A stretch of DNA of 64,000 bases from Chiua virens. Its lineage: Eukaryota; Basidiomycota; Agaricomycetes; Boletales; Boletaceae. The notes beneath the pieces are model-generated. The model saw only the letters and a list, made by a program, of their open reading frames with translations, was not told the origin of the DNA and did no database searches. The stretch is from the NCBI GenBank assembly GCA_019787685.1, contig JAHNUO010000057.1, positions 1 to 64,000 on the forward strand. Reading direction: 5' to 3'. Below, one piece after another: positions 1-11,149 of this stretch (the stretch's first letter is position 1; the number at the start of each line of letters is the position of its first letter). The position numbers and the translations under genes were made by a program.

Positions 1-704
1 GTACACGAAGTGTCGGAGTTAGTATTTGAGTCTGAAAACGACAGGTGCCATTTCACATCTGCCATGAAAGAACTCATCATGATGGTTCCCGCGACGTCGC
101 GCCCATTTCCTCTCATGACACTCGCTCATTACCTCGTGTCGCAAATCCCACCCTCTCGTTACAGCCCTCCCTCAAGATCGACGCCTTCCGGATCATTGAC
201 ATGGTCCCTCGTGCACCCATACTGGCACTCCTGGCCACCCTCAACTTGAAGACCTTGCGCCGACACTTCCTACGCCTCCTCGTCCCACGGATCATCGGCT
301 CATACCGAGTTGGCTTTGCGCCGCTCAAAGATCATCGATCTCTCTGTGTTGACTTCGTGTCGCACAGATAACGCTTTTGGACTATGTGTCCATAGGGTCG
401 CCCCGTTGCCATCTCGAATCGAGCGACGGTGGGGTTGAAGACTCTTTGAAGCGCCTCAGATATGCACCTTAAACCGACCCAGAGTCTGGATCGTAAGTTT
501 TACGCCATGTACTTAAGTACTTAACACTGATTTCTCTTTCGAGCACCAAACGCATATCTAGATCCATCCACCAAAGTATGTACAACACCAAACTTGTCAC
601 ATCACTAATAGACCTTCGGAGCAGCGCTACGTGAAGTTATACCCTCTAACCCTGTAGGACGCTTTACTGTAGTGACTACGAAGGTTAGTCTCATTTCGAA
701 AGTA
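1..704. other. no gene assigned
   Basis: Two overlapping forward frames (10-249 and 45-371) are open, but neither shows a motif, an intron pattern or a family I recognise. A truncated gene entering from the left edge cannot be excluded. The sequence at 380-700 has nothing identifiable. Confidence 0.4.
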
Positions 705-1554
705 TCATGGATGATACATACTGTCGTTCTCCTTCCGCCAGGCGATCACGCGCTCTGCACGCAGCCAGAAACTGCCACCTGACTTCATTGACTGGCAAAA
801 CAGAACTATTCTTGGGTCATCTAACTTCCGTTTCAGCAGATACTTGATCGCTTTGGGTTGACCTTCGATTTCATCCACCCACAGCAAAATCACCTTCAAC
901 GATTGACGTTGGAGGAGTGCCAGTAAGCAGTGAGTCGCCGTACCACTCATTCTCCGGGTCATTGACAAGTGTGTCAAGCGATTGAAATACTGAAGCCCGG
1001 TAGTAACTATCTCCCAAGCTGAGTCAATGGTCAGATCCAGATGTGTAACACGATGGAAGGCGGGCGTGTCAGGAAGATGCACGATGCCTGTTTGAAAAAA
1101 CAGAGCAGGATCGACCGAGAGGTACCTCAGGTCCGTGAGATTATTGAGCGCGTCGAGGATGATGTAGAATTGACGAAGGCTGTTACATTCCCCATGTATA
1201 GCGAAGTTGATCAGACGAGGGCAACGTTGGAGGAGCATTGCAACAATGTCAGGGGAGACAGACGTGCCGATTTGCAGGCGTAGGACTGTCTTCGATCCCG
1301 TAGCGAGCGAAAGTAGAAGACTTTTCGCGTTGGCTTGAGAAGAGATACTGATTTTTTTGTAAAGGATAGGCTCCATCCTTACGCAGGAAGAATTTCAGCT
1401 TCATGTAAGACGCAGTTAGGAGCCCTTACCATTCTTGTACACGACGAGCTACCCGTGAGTACTTAGCCAGTTCACGCGGCTTTCTACTCGCTAACAAAAA
1501 AACCATTTTCTCTACCTCCTCGGGCAGATCCCTTCTGTTGGAAGCCCTAGCCAT
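705..1554 (-). CDS. F-box-like / leucine-rich repeat protein, two exons
   Basis: Exon 1 (1554-1430) starts at an ATG and encodes a short N-terminal helix region containing RRDLPEEVEKMVFLL and then YSRVARRVQEW. A 52-nt intron (GTAAGG...AAG, 1429-1378) joins in frame to exon 2 (1377-705), which begins MEPILYKKISI. The order LPxE...S.V.R...W.EPILY is the usual start of Agaricomycete F-box-like proteins. The rest holds spaced leucine-rich segments (for example FNRLTHLSM, residues about 170-180), as expected of an LRR-like substrate-binding half. The protein is about 265 residues, short for the family, and a stop closes it naturally. If functional it would act as a substrate adaptor of an SCF ubiquitin ligase. 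The F-box match is weak, so the role is inference; the gene structure is well supported. Confidence 0.65.
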
Positions 1555-1740
1555 AACGATGAAAGGTGGGGGACGGAGGGTGTGCACTGTGAGTAGACCT
1601 CGGGAATGAAAAGGTAGGGATTTATTGTGTTCGATGTACTGGAAAATTTTGAATTCTATTCAGTCGCTTCGCTGGTTAGGGCCTGTCGCCAAACACCTGA
1701 TTTCTTCTGTTTTCAGACGACAAGAGGAGGCTCTGGTATA

Positions 1741-2046
1741 CCCATGGCCGTGTTATCCGGTGGCGTTGCCCGGCAGCAATTCAGGCGCCCTTCCACTATA
1801 GTACATCAAGAAGGCACTGTGATGGCCACGGTCATGCAATGTTTTGAGACAAGCGGAAGCCTTCGGTATTGCCATGGCCGTGTCATTTGGTGGCGCTGTC
1901 CGGCAGACGTCCTTCCATTTCAGTACATCAAGAAAACATTGGTATGGCCATGGCCATGCCATGCGTGTGGCGCGGCCCGGAAGCGACGCTAACACAGCTC
2001 CTTCCATTTCGGGTGGAGAGGCTCAACGGCCATGGTCGTCCAATGT
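1741..2046. repeat. imperfect tandem repeat, about 125-bp unit, 2-3 copies
   Basis: The motif CCATGGCCGTG followed by a T/C-rich stretch, GGTGGCG and CCGGCAG recurs near 1743 and 1872. A partial, more diverged copy (CCATGGTCGTCC) lies near 2031. The segment 'AGTACATCAAGAA' follows in the first two units. The open frames across it are by-products of the repeat. Confidence 0.6.
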
Positions 2047-2169
2047 GTGCGTGGCGTTCTCGCGGATAATGAAATTTGTCCAGTGAATACGTTCTTAAAT
2101 ATCTTGAGAATATTGTCGTGCATCGTTGACCTCCACTCTTAGACTGTTATCTTCGTCTCGCCCTGAACA

Positions 2170-3693
2170 ATGTCAAGTGCAGATGACTCCCCGTCCCAGA
2201 CCATTGATACTACTCTTTTGATGCAACAAGTGGCACGTCTTATCGCTTTGCAAGACCGTAGCCTGAATACTCGCAACCTCCAGTACAGATCTGAATTGCA
2301 GAGTATCTTGCAATTGTTCTGTGTGCTCGTTGACCTGACCTTTTTTTTTTGGTAGTGTTCAAAGTTTTCGTTATAAAGGACGACTCATCAGACGCCTTGT
2401 GTCTCTCCACGACAGTGTCAATGACATGTTGGCGGAGGCAGACCGACGAGCCCATGTTGCCAACGCGAACATTGTGAATCACACGGATGCGTGCGTTTTG
2501 TTTTACATTTAGTTTCTTATCAGTGTGATTGACGGCACGCCCAAGGGAAAACCGTTTGTACAAATCTTACAAGGAACTTATGCGGTGGATTCCCTCTATC
2601 CGTGACATCCCTCAGACAGAACTTGGCGATGCTCTACTACAGGTCAGAAATTTATTCCCTTGGACTTTGTGCAATAGGACTGATGTAAATGCAGCTCGAA
2701 CGAGGTGCTGACACCGGCCGCACTGATGATACCCACAGGCTTAAAGTATTTGTCGTGAACTGGCTCATGCAGCAGACACCAAAGCCTGAGCCTCCCCTCA
2801 GCGCTGAAGACAAGAGCGGGAGAGGGTTCTACAATGATGCGACAGGAAGTTTTCTGTGTCCAGTTGACTATGACTGGAACGTTCCCATGTGAGTGAACTC
2901 TGCGCCATAAACATTTCAATTGACAAGGCTATGTATTCCAACAGTCACCGGCAGAATATTCGTGACTTCCATCCCGACTTTCTCGTCACCGCGCAATCTT
3001 GGCCGGCCTTCCTGTATGCTGGTGGTCAGTCAGACCCTGCCAATCTCGACAGCGGACTGTTTAAGAACGAAATTTTAGTCAAGGCATGTTCTGCACACAA
3101 ATGTAGGTATCGTCATTGATTCTCCACTCCAGGCCTTCAAAGCCATCTTTATTTCTCCATCTTCCGCATTGGACGATGAGGGTCTCGAGCCAACCGCTGG
3201 AAAGAAACATCGCCGAGGTGATAGACGGACGCGGTCAAACGTGGCCAAACTCATAGGTATGCAAACAGTTCAGCCACGCGCCATTGCCTATGTGGCTTGC
3301 CAGGTAAATTGGTCGTTTACCGTTAACATAATTAATACCGGATTTGATGCTAATGGATTACTGACTGCGTTGCAGGTTCGTTTCGCCCTGTCCTCTGCAG
3401 GTTCTTGGGCGATCGTCGATGGTGTATTTGACACCCACGAGTTCTATGAAGCCATAGTGGAGTGGTTCGAAGAAACCAAGACTGAAGAGGACAAAAATTT
3501 CGTTGACGAACTTCTGTTATGGTGGAACAGGCGAGTCCCTCAGTTACTTCGCTTCACACATGGCAATAATGAGAGCTGCCGCGGCAGGTCGGCACTCGGG
3601 CCCACCTTTTCTTTTCGAATTGAACGAGATAATTCCGCCCAAAAGTCTGTGGCAAAGTCACTGAAGAAGCGCCGTATTTCTAGTAGTAGTTAA
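2170..3693 (+). CDS. DUF6698-like conserved Agaricomycete protein, multi-exon
   Basis: Successive exons join into one protein. It begins MSSADDSPSQTIDTTLLMQQ, then has a basic helical stretch (FRYKGRLIRRLVSLHD), then ENRLYKSYKELMRWIPSIRD, a KSGRGFYND..LLCPVDYDWN-like block, PDFLVTAQSWPAFLY, a GLFKNEILVKAFKAIFISPSSA block, RRTRSNVAKLIGMQ, RAIAYVACQVRFALSSAGSW and a final WWNRRVP segment before a basic serine tail. This block order is that of a large Agaricomycete family I know as DUF6698, of unknown biochemical function and often present in many genomic copies. About six introns of 50-60 nt separate the blocks, for example one ending ...CCCAAG before GAAAACCG near 2551. I saw no frame break. 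The family name is from memory; that the gene is intact is read from the sequence. Confidence 0.65.
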
Positions 3694-4159
3694 ACTCGTT
3701 TGGGTCCGATTCGAACGTTGTACTAGGCTATTCGAAATCACGAAGCAGAATAATCTGGTTATCTATTTGCTATCATTCGTTTGGTCGATCAAAATGATGA
3801 CGACGTGAAAACGTTTCCTTCAGTTGCCGTTACTCCCGGGATGATCCACTTTGCCTGCCATAATCATGCTACAGGTAATTATTCACTGTCGCCACCTGGT
3901 TGATCGTTCGAAAGTCTTCCTATACGTGCATATCTGACCCACTTTCACCTTCCTGACACTTATTTGAGAATGCCATCGGAGTGGTACTATTGATGAAGCT
4001 CGAGCATGAATGAAAAAGTTGGCCAGAAATGTGTGTTGGACTCGGGTTGGGAACGTTGCAAGCATCGATATCTTTGCTTAGTAAAGATATGTTTGGTACA
4101 CATTTTCGACTACCCTCAAATTAATTGGCCTTGCCCTTTACCGACTTGTGTGATAGTAG

Positions 4160-4430
4160 TACGTCTTTTCTAACTGTCCGACACTTGTTTTCAACTGTAG
4201 CTACCATTATGAGGAATATGTAAACTGTATAATTGGTATCTTCACTGACAGTCTGACATTTGTTATGCACTCAGCCTACTGTTATAAAGAATATATAAAG
4301 CTGTACCAGACTGGTCAACATTGCCGGCCATTACCAAATCCCATGATGTGTGTCATTACTGACTGTTTGATACTTATTCTTCACCAGACCTACTGTTGCA
4401 AAGTAATAATAAGACCTTTTTACCATTATA
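4160..4430. repeat. degenerate AT-rich tandem repeat, three units of about 90-110 bp
   Basis: Three diverged units share ACTG(T/A)C.G(T/A)CTGACA-TTGTT, then a C/T tract, then CCTACTGTT(A/G)-AA and AT-rich sequence, starting near 4165, 4245 and 4355. They lie directly upstream of the hydrophobin-like fragment. The remaining sequence between 3694 and 4160 shows no gene. Confidence 0.4.
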
Positions 4431-4449
4431 TAATTTAGCTTTCTTCAGA

Positions 4450-4997
4450 ATGTATTATAAGGCATTGTCAGAAAATCTGCGGTCTCGTGATAAATAGCAC
4501 CGCAGCCGCAAATGCTGTCTGCTGTGAAGACAACAACTTCGGTAAGTGATGGAAAGAATTCTTCTCTGTGTTTCATTGCCACCAGTACTCACCATTTTAC
4601 GGTAGGAGGCACCGTTGCCTTTGGCTGCGCCGCGCACAACTTCAACCCAGTCTCACCACGTGAAGTTTCGCCAGATTTGCCCCTCCCACCTCCACCTCCA
4701 CCTCCACCACCTCCACCACCACCACCACCACCACCACGGGCCCCTCCTCCCCCGCCTCCTCCCCCGCCGCCCCCGCCGCCGCCGCCGCCGCCGCCCCCGC
4801 CACCACCGCCTCCCCCACGGGCCCCACCTCCCCCGCCGCCTCCCCCGCCGCCGCCTCCCCCGCCGCCACCTCCCCCGCCGCCACCTCCCCCACGAGCCCC
4901 CCCTCCCCCTCCCCCGCCACCACCACCACCACCACCACCCCCACCTCCGCCTCCACCCCCGCCTCCGCCACCCCCGCCTCCTCCACCACACGCTTAA
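4450..4997 (+). pseudogene. hydrophobin C-terminal fragment fused to a polyproline tract
   Basis: Before and after a 64-nt intron (4542-4605) the frame reads NAVCCEDNNFGG|TVAFGC. The spacing CC-x12-C is that of the last cysteines of class I hydrophobins. The same splice position and downstream sequence occur in the secreted protein gene at 43.4 kb, so the two are related. No signal peptide or first five cysteines are visible upstream, so the 5' part appears lost or badly decayed. Instead of stopping after the last cysteine, the frame continues through NFNPVSPREVSPDLPLP into about 100 codons of nearly pure proline with occasional Arg-Ala, and stops at 4997. The tract is a (CCN)n microsatellite. 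Most likely a broken gene extended by repeat growth; a functional proline-rich protein is possible but unsupported. Confidence 0.55.
4682..4988. repeat. (CCN)n proline-coding microsatellite
   Basis: About 300 bp of CCA/CCT/CCG/CCC triplets, interrupted three times by a CGGGCC or CGAGCC (Arg-Ala) insert near 4738, 4818 and 4893. The complementary strand reads as Gly/Arg- or Gly/Val/Glu-rich frames, which are artefacts. Confidence 0.9.
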
Positions 4998-5208
4998 GTC
5001 CTCTGTGTTGACGATTGATTGTGGAGATTTAGTTTACCTGTGGTTATGCGTCCATTAGGAAAATGGAAGCTCATGACAGTGCATGTTATATTTACATATA
5101 TGATATTCACCTATGTAGCAGCACCCACTGGTATTCGAAATCTACTCATTATGTAAGTGTAAACTACGGTAGCAAATGAGCCGTCTGAATGGCACAGCTT
5201 TTTCGAAT

Positions 5209-6744
5209 GGGAACTTGAACACACTTTTTGTCGAGCAAGCACACTCATTGATTAAGTATCACAGGCCAAAAAAAGTGTATTAAGTATTACTGCTCAATGT
5301 TACTTGTAGTACTATACTGTGGTCAATTGGACTGCAGATCGCCCTACCGCCACCCACCACGAATGCTTCAACTCGTTTGTGCCCACAACACCCCTTGGCA
5401 TAGTGCAGGCAATTAGCAGCAAACACTCTGCTCGTGTCAATGCGTGACTTGCTGGATACTGCAGAATAGAGATCTGCGTTGGTGAACCCCCGGGTGCCAT
5501 GGCGTCAACCCGTACCCGCCCAACCCATGGGTACCTACCCGTTACGGGTAAACCCAGGGGTCTCTGCCAGTGGTCGGACTCGGGTTGGTGTGAACGGGAC
5601 ACGTGGACAAGGCGACAACGTGTCGCATTGTCGTCGGTTCGGGTCTCGTGTGAACCGGTGGCACCGACTCACCGAGGAGAGGAAGAGGAGAGAGAAGAGA
5701 GGAGGGGGGGTCGTCATGTCGATGAGCTCGTCGTCGTCGTCGCACATCGCGTCGTGTCCAACTCGCTGAGGTGGGAGAGGGAGAAGGGGAGGTAGAAGAG
5801 AGGAAGGGGAGTCGTCATGTCGGCGAACGTGTCATCGTCGTCGCACGTCGCGTCACGTCATCCATTGTGTCCGACTCACCGAGTCGTCGTGAAGTGAAGT
5901 GGCAGAGGAGGGAGAAGGAGGGAGAGGGCAGGGGAGGGGAGGTGCAGCACGACGACGATGATGCAACGAGCCGCGTCGTCATCGCGGCACGTTGTGACGT
6001 CGTCGCCATGTCCAAGTGGCACAAAGGGTGGGGATTGAGGCCTTGAGGTGTAGGAAGGAGGGCGAGGTGTGGGAAGGTGAGGTGTAGCACGGCTGGCCCG
6101 GGTGAACGACACACAGAGGGGAGGAGACGAACGCAACGTATGGACGATGCGACATATTGTCGCATTGTCGTCACGTCGTGTGGTGGCACGGAGAGAGGGC
6201 GAAGTGTGGGAGGGGTGAGGTGTGGGAGGGCGAGGTGTAGGATGGCGAGGGAAGAGACGAAGACGACGCGTGGACGATGCGACACGTTGTAGCATCGTCG
6301 TCATGTCATGTCGTCCTCGTCGTTTTCGTGTCTTCGCGTAGTGAGGGATAGACCAGGGCCTGTTAGAGTACATACCATTGCAGATCGCTTTTGAGGCAAG
6401 GATGAGTGCCAATATAATATAACGAGCCGGTGATCCGCGGATCAACTTGTCGGAAATCGAACCTTGAGGCGCTGGAGAAGGATGAGCGAGGTAAAGGTGG
6501 TCAGAAAATGCAGGCTGATCCTTTGACGAGCATACGTACTCATGTTGCCAGTGCGTCGTGCACCCTGGTCACATCGTGGGGTCGTTGCGCATTGAGCACT
6601 ATATTGAGCGAGGGGCGGGGGTGGCTCTAGTGTTGTGGGCACTGGGCAGAACTATCTCGAGTTGGCAAAACTTTGAACTTGACAAATCACGTCTACAGAC
6701 AATAATAAGTATATGTACGAATCGGAAAAGCCTTGTTTACCTTA
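5209..6744 (+). repeat. dispersed repeat C, copy 1 (about 1.5 kb)
   Basis: This segment matches 39945-41664 almost base for base in the same orientation, with scattered substitutions and small indels, from GGGAACTTGAACACACTTTT to GCCTTGTTTACCTTA. Much of it is a purine-rich GAGGAGAG and TCGTCGTCG low-complexity core. No terminal inverted repeats or long protein are apparent. It ends exactly where the left duplicated block (coiled-coil gene) begins. The second copy of that gene still has its 5' part (17101-17175), so repeat C appears to have replaced or interrupted the 5' end of the first copy. It is probably a non-autonomous mobile element. Confidence 0.75.
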
Positions 6745-6755
6745 CCCGAATCGTC

Positions 6756-8860
6756 CTCTCGCGAGCCCTGAGCCAGGCGTAGACTACGAACATCATACCC
6801 CTCTCTGGAGCATAGGTGGCTGCTCTACGGTCATCCTCTTTCTCCGGCCCTGTGCTCTCTCCTTCATGCCCTGAATCGTACTTGTCCACATCCCCTAACA
6901 CGATGCACGAGTCGCTTTCAATGCACGAGAGGACTACACTCTTCTGTGGTCGGGTCATGAGCACTGGCGCTACCAACGGTGTTCCTTTCCATGTTACACA
7001 GGTTACGTGTGCGCGGAACGCCACTTAAAGCACACCTATCACAAATCCGATAGGATGAACACTACGCTTCCTGGAGGACAGCGAGGCGAGGCCAATGGGC
7101 CAGGCAGAGAGGAACCGCTTACATATACAGCTTCGTCAAGAAGATCGTCTACCTACCACCTCCCGTATCTGGGGTCGTGGGCAAGGGGAATGTTGTACAA
7201 GTGCCCGCTCCCAAGTTCTCAAAGGTGATCCATGTCTCACGAAGCTAGTGTTCAGCGTAACTGACAAGTGATTTAGCACTCCCTCCACAGCAGAAAAATC
7301 ATGGATGTTAAGCATCCCGAATGTCCTTCCAGAACTTCAACAAGCCAGCGTTATTGTTCAGATCAGTCAAGAACCATGCCACGAAGAAACAGCCATGGCT
7401 TCATCGCCATCTAATCAACTAGCCAACTCTCATCGCCGCCCGCCCGGAGATTTCGGTACGTTGTCCATTACGATATTCAGATACAAGCTCACACCACTTT
7501 AGACCGACTCGCCGAAGAGATGGCTTAGCGAAGTCCTTTCCTTACTGAACGTCAAGTCCGAGGAGATTCAGCAGCGCTTGAATGCGAGCTGTCTGAGGAG
7601 CGCAAAACTTGCAGGGCATGAAGGCCAAGCTCGCTGTCCGACAGTCCTCGGAACCGACAGGTCCCGTTCTCACTGCCTGAGAAGCGGAGCACGCTCGATG
7701 GTCCGAGGAGCGCCGCAAATGAGAGAATGATTCCTCGGCGTGGAAGACGCAGCACAAGGCGATGTCCGAGGAAAGGACGAGTCTCCTAGCGCGTGTCACC
7801 GAGTTATCGGACGTAGCTGCACGAGCTGAAGAAGTTCGTATCCAGTTATCGGGATTGGAGGCTGAGCGTGTCGCCTGGATGAAGAAACGCGATCCTCTGC
7901 TGAATGCCATGACACAACAACCAGAAGAGCGAGCCGCGCTAGCCAAAGTCCGTGGGGAGCAGGACGAGGACCGGGGTGAGGTGGGCGGCCGAGATGGCTT
8001 CATGGGTCGAGGAAAAGGCCAGATGAGACAGTGAGCGTGCGTCGCTGCAGGAAAAACAAGAATCCTTATTACGTTCTTTCGAGGAAGTCCGTGCATCCGT
8101 TGTGTCGCCGAGGTCTACCACGGCTTCTGCTCAGACGGACAGACCTCTTCCGCGAACAATATGCACAAGCGTCTGCGTCCGTCAGTTCCATGCGGGATGA
8201 GAACCTAGAACTGGAGAAGAGGGTGAAGATAGCTGAGGGACAAACGCCTGAAGGTGTCGCAACGATCAAGGTATTCTACGAGGTATCTCCTTTCTCCGAC
8301 TCAGCGATTTGTATCAATGTGTGCTCACTGATATCAAGGGTCGTCTCAAGGCTTTGCACGCTGACGTGGCGCAATGGAAAGGGTTGGCGGAGCTCCTCAA
8401 GAAAAGGACGCACGGGCGAATTCGTACGAGAGCTACGCAAGTTCCTGAGACCGTGAACCTTTGCAGTCATCTAACGGCGGAAAACAAATCCCTCGACGCT
8501 GAGACACGGAAACTTGGCTGGGCGCAACAACGCAGCGTCGTCCAATGAAAATATGTGTCACAAGATCCTCTTGTTCTAGAACGAGAGGAAGTCTCTTAGG
8601 TCCAAGCTCTCGAAACTTGTGAAGATGGCTGGCAGTGGCAGCCAGGGGACCTCGCAACCCGCGCCCGTTCCACTGAGTCTCGAGGATATCGACAGTGCCG
8701 ATCAAAGCAATTTGGAGACTATGCCAGATCCGACGCCTCACTTCTCGGACCCTAGCTTTGACGACCCGACATTATTTCCGTGCATGTGGCGTCCGCAGTG
8801 GAGGGACCAGTGCCAATTCGTCTTTGATGCCAAAGAGGTGCGTTCTGTTCAAGGATCGTG
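6756..8860 (+). pseudogene. coiled-coil protein, degraded copy
   Basis: Fragments in different frames match the 17.1-19.0 kb gene: NRPLASPEP-like start, SEERTSLLARVTELSDVAARAEEVRIQL (split here), KKRDPLLNAMTQQPEE, and SVSSMRDENLELEKRVKIAEG further on. A possible C-terminal exon with SLEDIDSADQSNLETMPDP lies at about 8619-8840. Stops interrupt the region at 7530-7760 that is open in the other copy. The heptad-rich Glu/Leu/Ala composition predicts a coiled coil. The 5' end is replaced by repeat C. Function unknown. Confidence 0.6.
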
Positions 8861-9574
8861 TACGAAAGTCTTCTTTATGATGTCGTGTAGGATCTTGAGA
8901 GACATGTACAAGAACATTTTCGTGATTTGGTCACTCAATAACACCGTGGTCATGTCTCAGATGTCCTGTGTAATTTCACGCCTTGCTTTTCTATCTGGTC
9001 CCTCTATCTGGAACTGTGAGCATCGTATGAAGAAGGTAACTGCCGGTGGGTACACTGAGGGCCGTTCACAAGGGGATCACAAACCATGTTTTCCTGTGTT
9101 CTCGTTAATTTGGTCTGCTTTCGTAGTTTTCCGTCGGCTCTCAGCATCCCACGTTTCGCAGGAATGTTAAAGAACTCAACTTCCGCGTCCGTTCAATACC
9201 CCGACATTTTCCGCCATCTTCTACTTACCATTGTCGAATCGGTTCTACTGCCACTAACGATCACTTAGTAGCGGATTCAATACTGGAAAGATCCTGGTGT
9301 ACTAGTAGGTGCGATCATCGTGCTGAGCATCATATTGACTTGTTTCTTTGAGTATCATTTCGTCGCGGCAAGTGTTGTTGGTCGTTTAGTTGGAGAATGA
9401 GCTCCATTGATAACCTTCGCCTTCGCCTCTCCCCTCGCCGGCCCATGAGTCTGGGGGTCGCATCACCGATTTTAAATTTATGGGATGACTCAGAAGCAAC
9501 TCGAATTGTTCTGTTGCGCTCAACGTTCAACACATTGATACCTATCCATCAAGCCACCCGCTTCAAATCTTACC

Positions 9575-9944
9575 ATGCAGGTTGACGAGCATCAGAAAGA
9601 GATTCGGACGGTTCCGAATCCTTGTCATCGGCCGGGCCAACGCTGGCGAGATGACCCTTCTCAAGCAAATTTGTAACTCGACGGAGAATCCAGAGATCTA
9701 TGACGGAAAGGGAAGAAAGGTGCGTTTGGATGCTATCCTTGGATTTCTGATCTCGCTGGTGCACTGGTCGTCTCCAATCAGGTCGATCCGGCACAGATTC
9801 AAGAGTCTGCGGAGGTGAGTACCGGCGGGTTTACCATCGACCCTACACGGTGGTCACCATTTCACACGTCCGAAGCAGGGAGAACACAACATCGAGAACG
9901 AGATGATCTTTCGAAGCAATACTGGCTTCGTCTTTCACAACTCT
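9575..9944 (+). pseudogene. P-loop GTPase, broken copy
   Basis: Homologous to the GTPase gene at 19.95 kb. From its ATG this copy has one extra base within the first 15 codons, which shifts the frame. The intended frame resumes as RFRILVIGRANAG, but the Walker A lysine-threonine is changed (GKT to GEM). The match ends at FVFHNS, just where the other copy has the DSRG switch motif (Asp here is Asn). Unrelated sequence follows. Three independent lesions make it a pseudogene. Confidence 0.8.
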
Positions 9945-10800
9945 GTAACTTGGCCTTCTCCATGTCCATGCCTCGAGTCCGTGCTGCGCTCGACGCACGT
10001 TGACCCGCACCACCCTGGACTGGTATGCTGCCCAGCGGCGGTGGGGTCCCCGAGGGTGTCGTCGATCCAGAGCTCAAGGGTGCCGTCACGCTCGTCGTCC
10101 AAGAAGACGACGATGAGGGCCCAGTACTCCGAGTCGTCACCACCGTCCGAAATCCAGATTCGGTCCCGTTCTGCGTCGCCAAAGCGATGCTGCTCCCCGT
10201 ACTCGCAGCCCCACTCATAGTACTCGAGGTCGTACCTGTCACCGACCCCCGGGCCGCAGTGGCATTCCCAGACACGATCACGAAGTCAACCGAATAGATT
10301 ACCGTATCGGAGGGTAGTAGAGTATGCAAGCGGCAGCGTTGGAACGAGAAAAAGCAAACGACTCTGACATCCATCATCCATGTCACCCTAACACCATCCC
10401 ACATCTTGACGATCGAGATACGAGATCCAATCGACGAACCCATCACGCGCGCTGTGCTCCCCGGAAGGCATCGACTCGGCGCCGGTCCTCCACCTACCCC
10501 ACAATGCTAAATGCAATTCAAAGAACAGCAATTCAGCAGCGACCAAAGCATCACCCGCGACCCCCGAACAAGCCACGTCATCCATACCACGCTCATCAAT
10601 CAGAGACGAGAAACAGAGACACCTACTACTTCACTCCCGCTCCGAGTCTTACCACCCTCGCAGGGACCGTCACAGTCACCGAACGCGTCTTTGCCATGGG
10701 ATCCACCCCCGACGCAAGCTGCGCCAGGTACGTCTATCGCGTCGTCATCAAACACAAACATCAGCTCACATTACTTGAACGCTTGACACCGACTCACGTC
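9945..10800. other. unassigned high-GC segment with long open frames on both strands
   Basis: Frames are open on the plus strand (10025-10297, acidic and valine-rich) and on the minus strand (Ser/Thr/Gly-rich, 9862-10446). I could not decide which, if either, is coding. A third minus frame contains an acidic stretch with DDERDGTLELWIDDT that also looks protein-like. The segment sits where the second copy of the duplication carries the rest of the GTPase gene, so it is either replacement sequence or a different gene fragment. Confidence 0.35.
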
Positions 10801-10806
10801 CGCACA

Positions 10807-11112
10807 CTACAATGACACGTCGAAGACGCCCATCTCGCTCAGCGTGGGGTACTTCCAGTTTTCGATCCAGCTCACCAGCTTGGGTCGGTTCGCCGTCCAC
10901 ACCGTTGCTTGGGTCGGCTGTGTGGGGTATACAGAGCCCGAAGTGATGGGGATGCAAGTACCGACGAGGAGAATGGCATATGTCTGGAACATGCCGATGA
11001 ACATGTCGATGAACATTATCGTTCTGTTTGATATCACGTTTTTTTCTGGAATGAATGGAAGGACGAGATAGACTCTTGCCACAATCAGAAAGAGGGACGG
11101 CGGGACGATCAC
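10807..11112 (-). CDS. probable C-terminal exon of an integral membrane protein
   Basis: The frame starts with a strongly hydrophobic segment PSLFLIVARVYLVLPFI, passes through a second hydrophobic segment (MFIDMFIGMFQTYAILLVG) and ends in a soluble tail. The ARVYLVLPFI piece resembles the last helix of many multi-pass basidiomycete membrane proteins. I could not find convincing upstream exons, so this may be a fragment. It has no counterpart in the second copy of the duplication. Confidence 0.4.
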   Translation of the reverse strand: MIVPPSLFLIVARVYLVLPFIPEKNVISNRTIMFIDMFIGMFQTYAILLVGTCIPITSGSVYPTQPTQATVWTANRPKLVSWIENWKYPTLSEMGVFDVSL

Positions 11113-11149
11113 TGATGCGCAAGAGTGATAGAGCGAAATTCACGACGCG

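Larger units (their letters stand above)
6745..9944 (+). repeat. segmental duplication, block A (left half)
   Basis: Collinear with 17176-20295. Landmarks in both copies include CGCGAGCCCTGAGCCAG, the coiled-coil gene and the first exons of a GTPase gene. Divergence is clear to the eye, with several frameshifting indels in this copy. Homology to block B stops near 9944, inside the GTPase gene. Confidence 0.8.

Noticed and set aside
4642..4991. Gly/Val/Glu- and Gly/Arg/Trp-rich minus-strand proteins of about 112-115 residues
   Set aside because: They are complementary readings of the (CCN)n tract and have no support of their own.
5815..6445. Minus-strand open frames of 156 and 189 codons in repeat C (also at 40548-41079)
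   Set aside because: They come from low-complexity GC-rich sequence; frames are not conserved between the two repeat copies.
10324..10815. 163-codon plus-strand frame rich in His/Pro/Thr/Arg
   Set aside because: No motif or partner exons; probably chance openness in GC-rich sequence.
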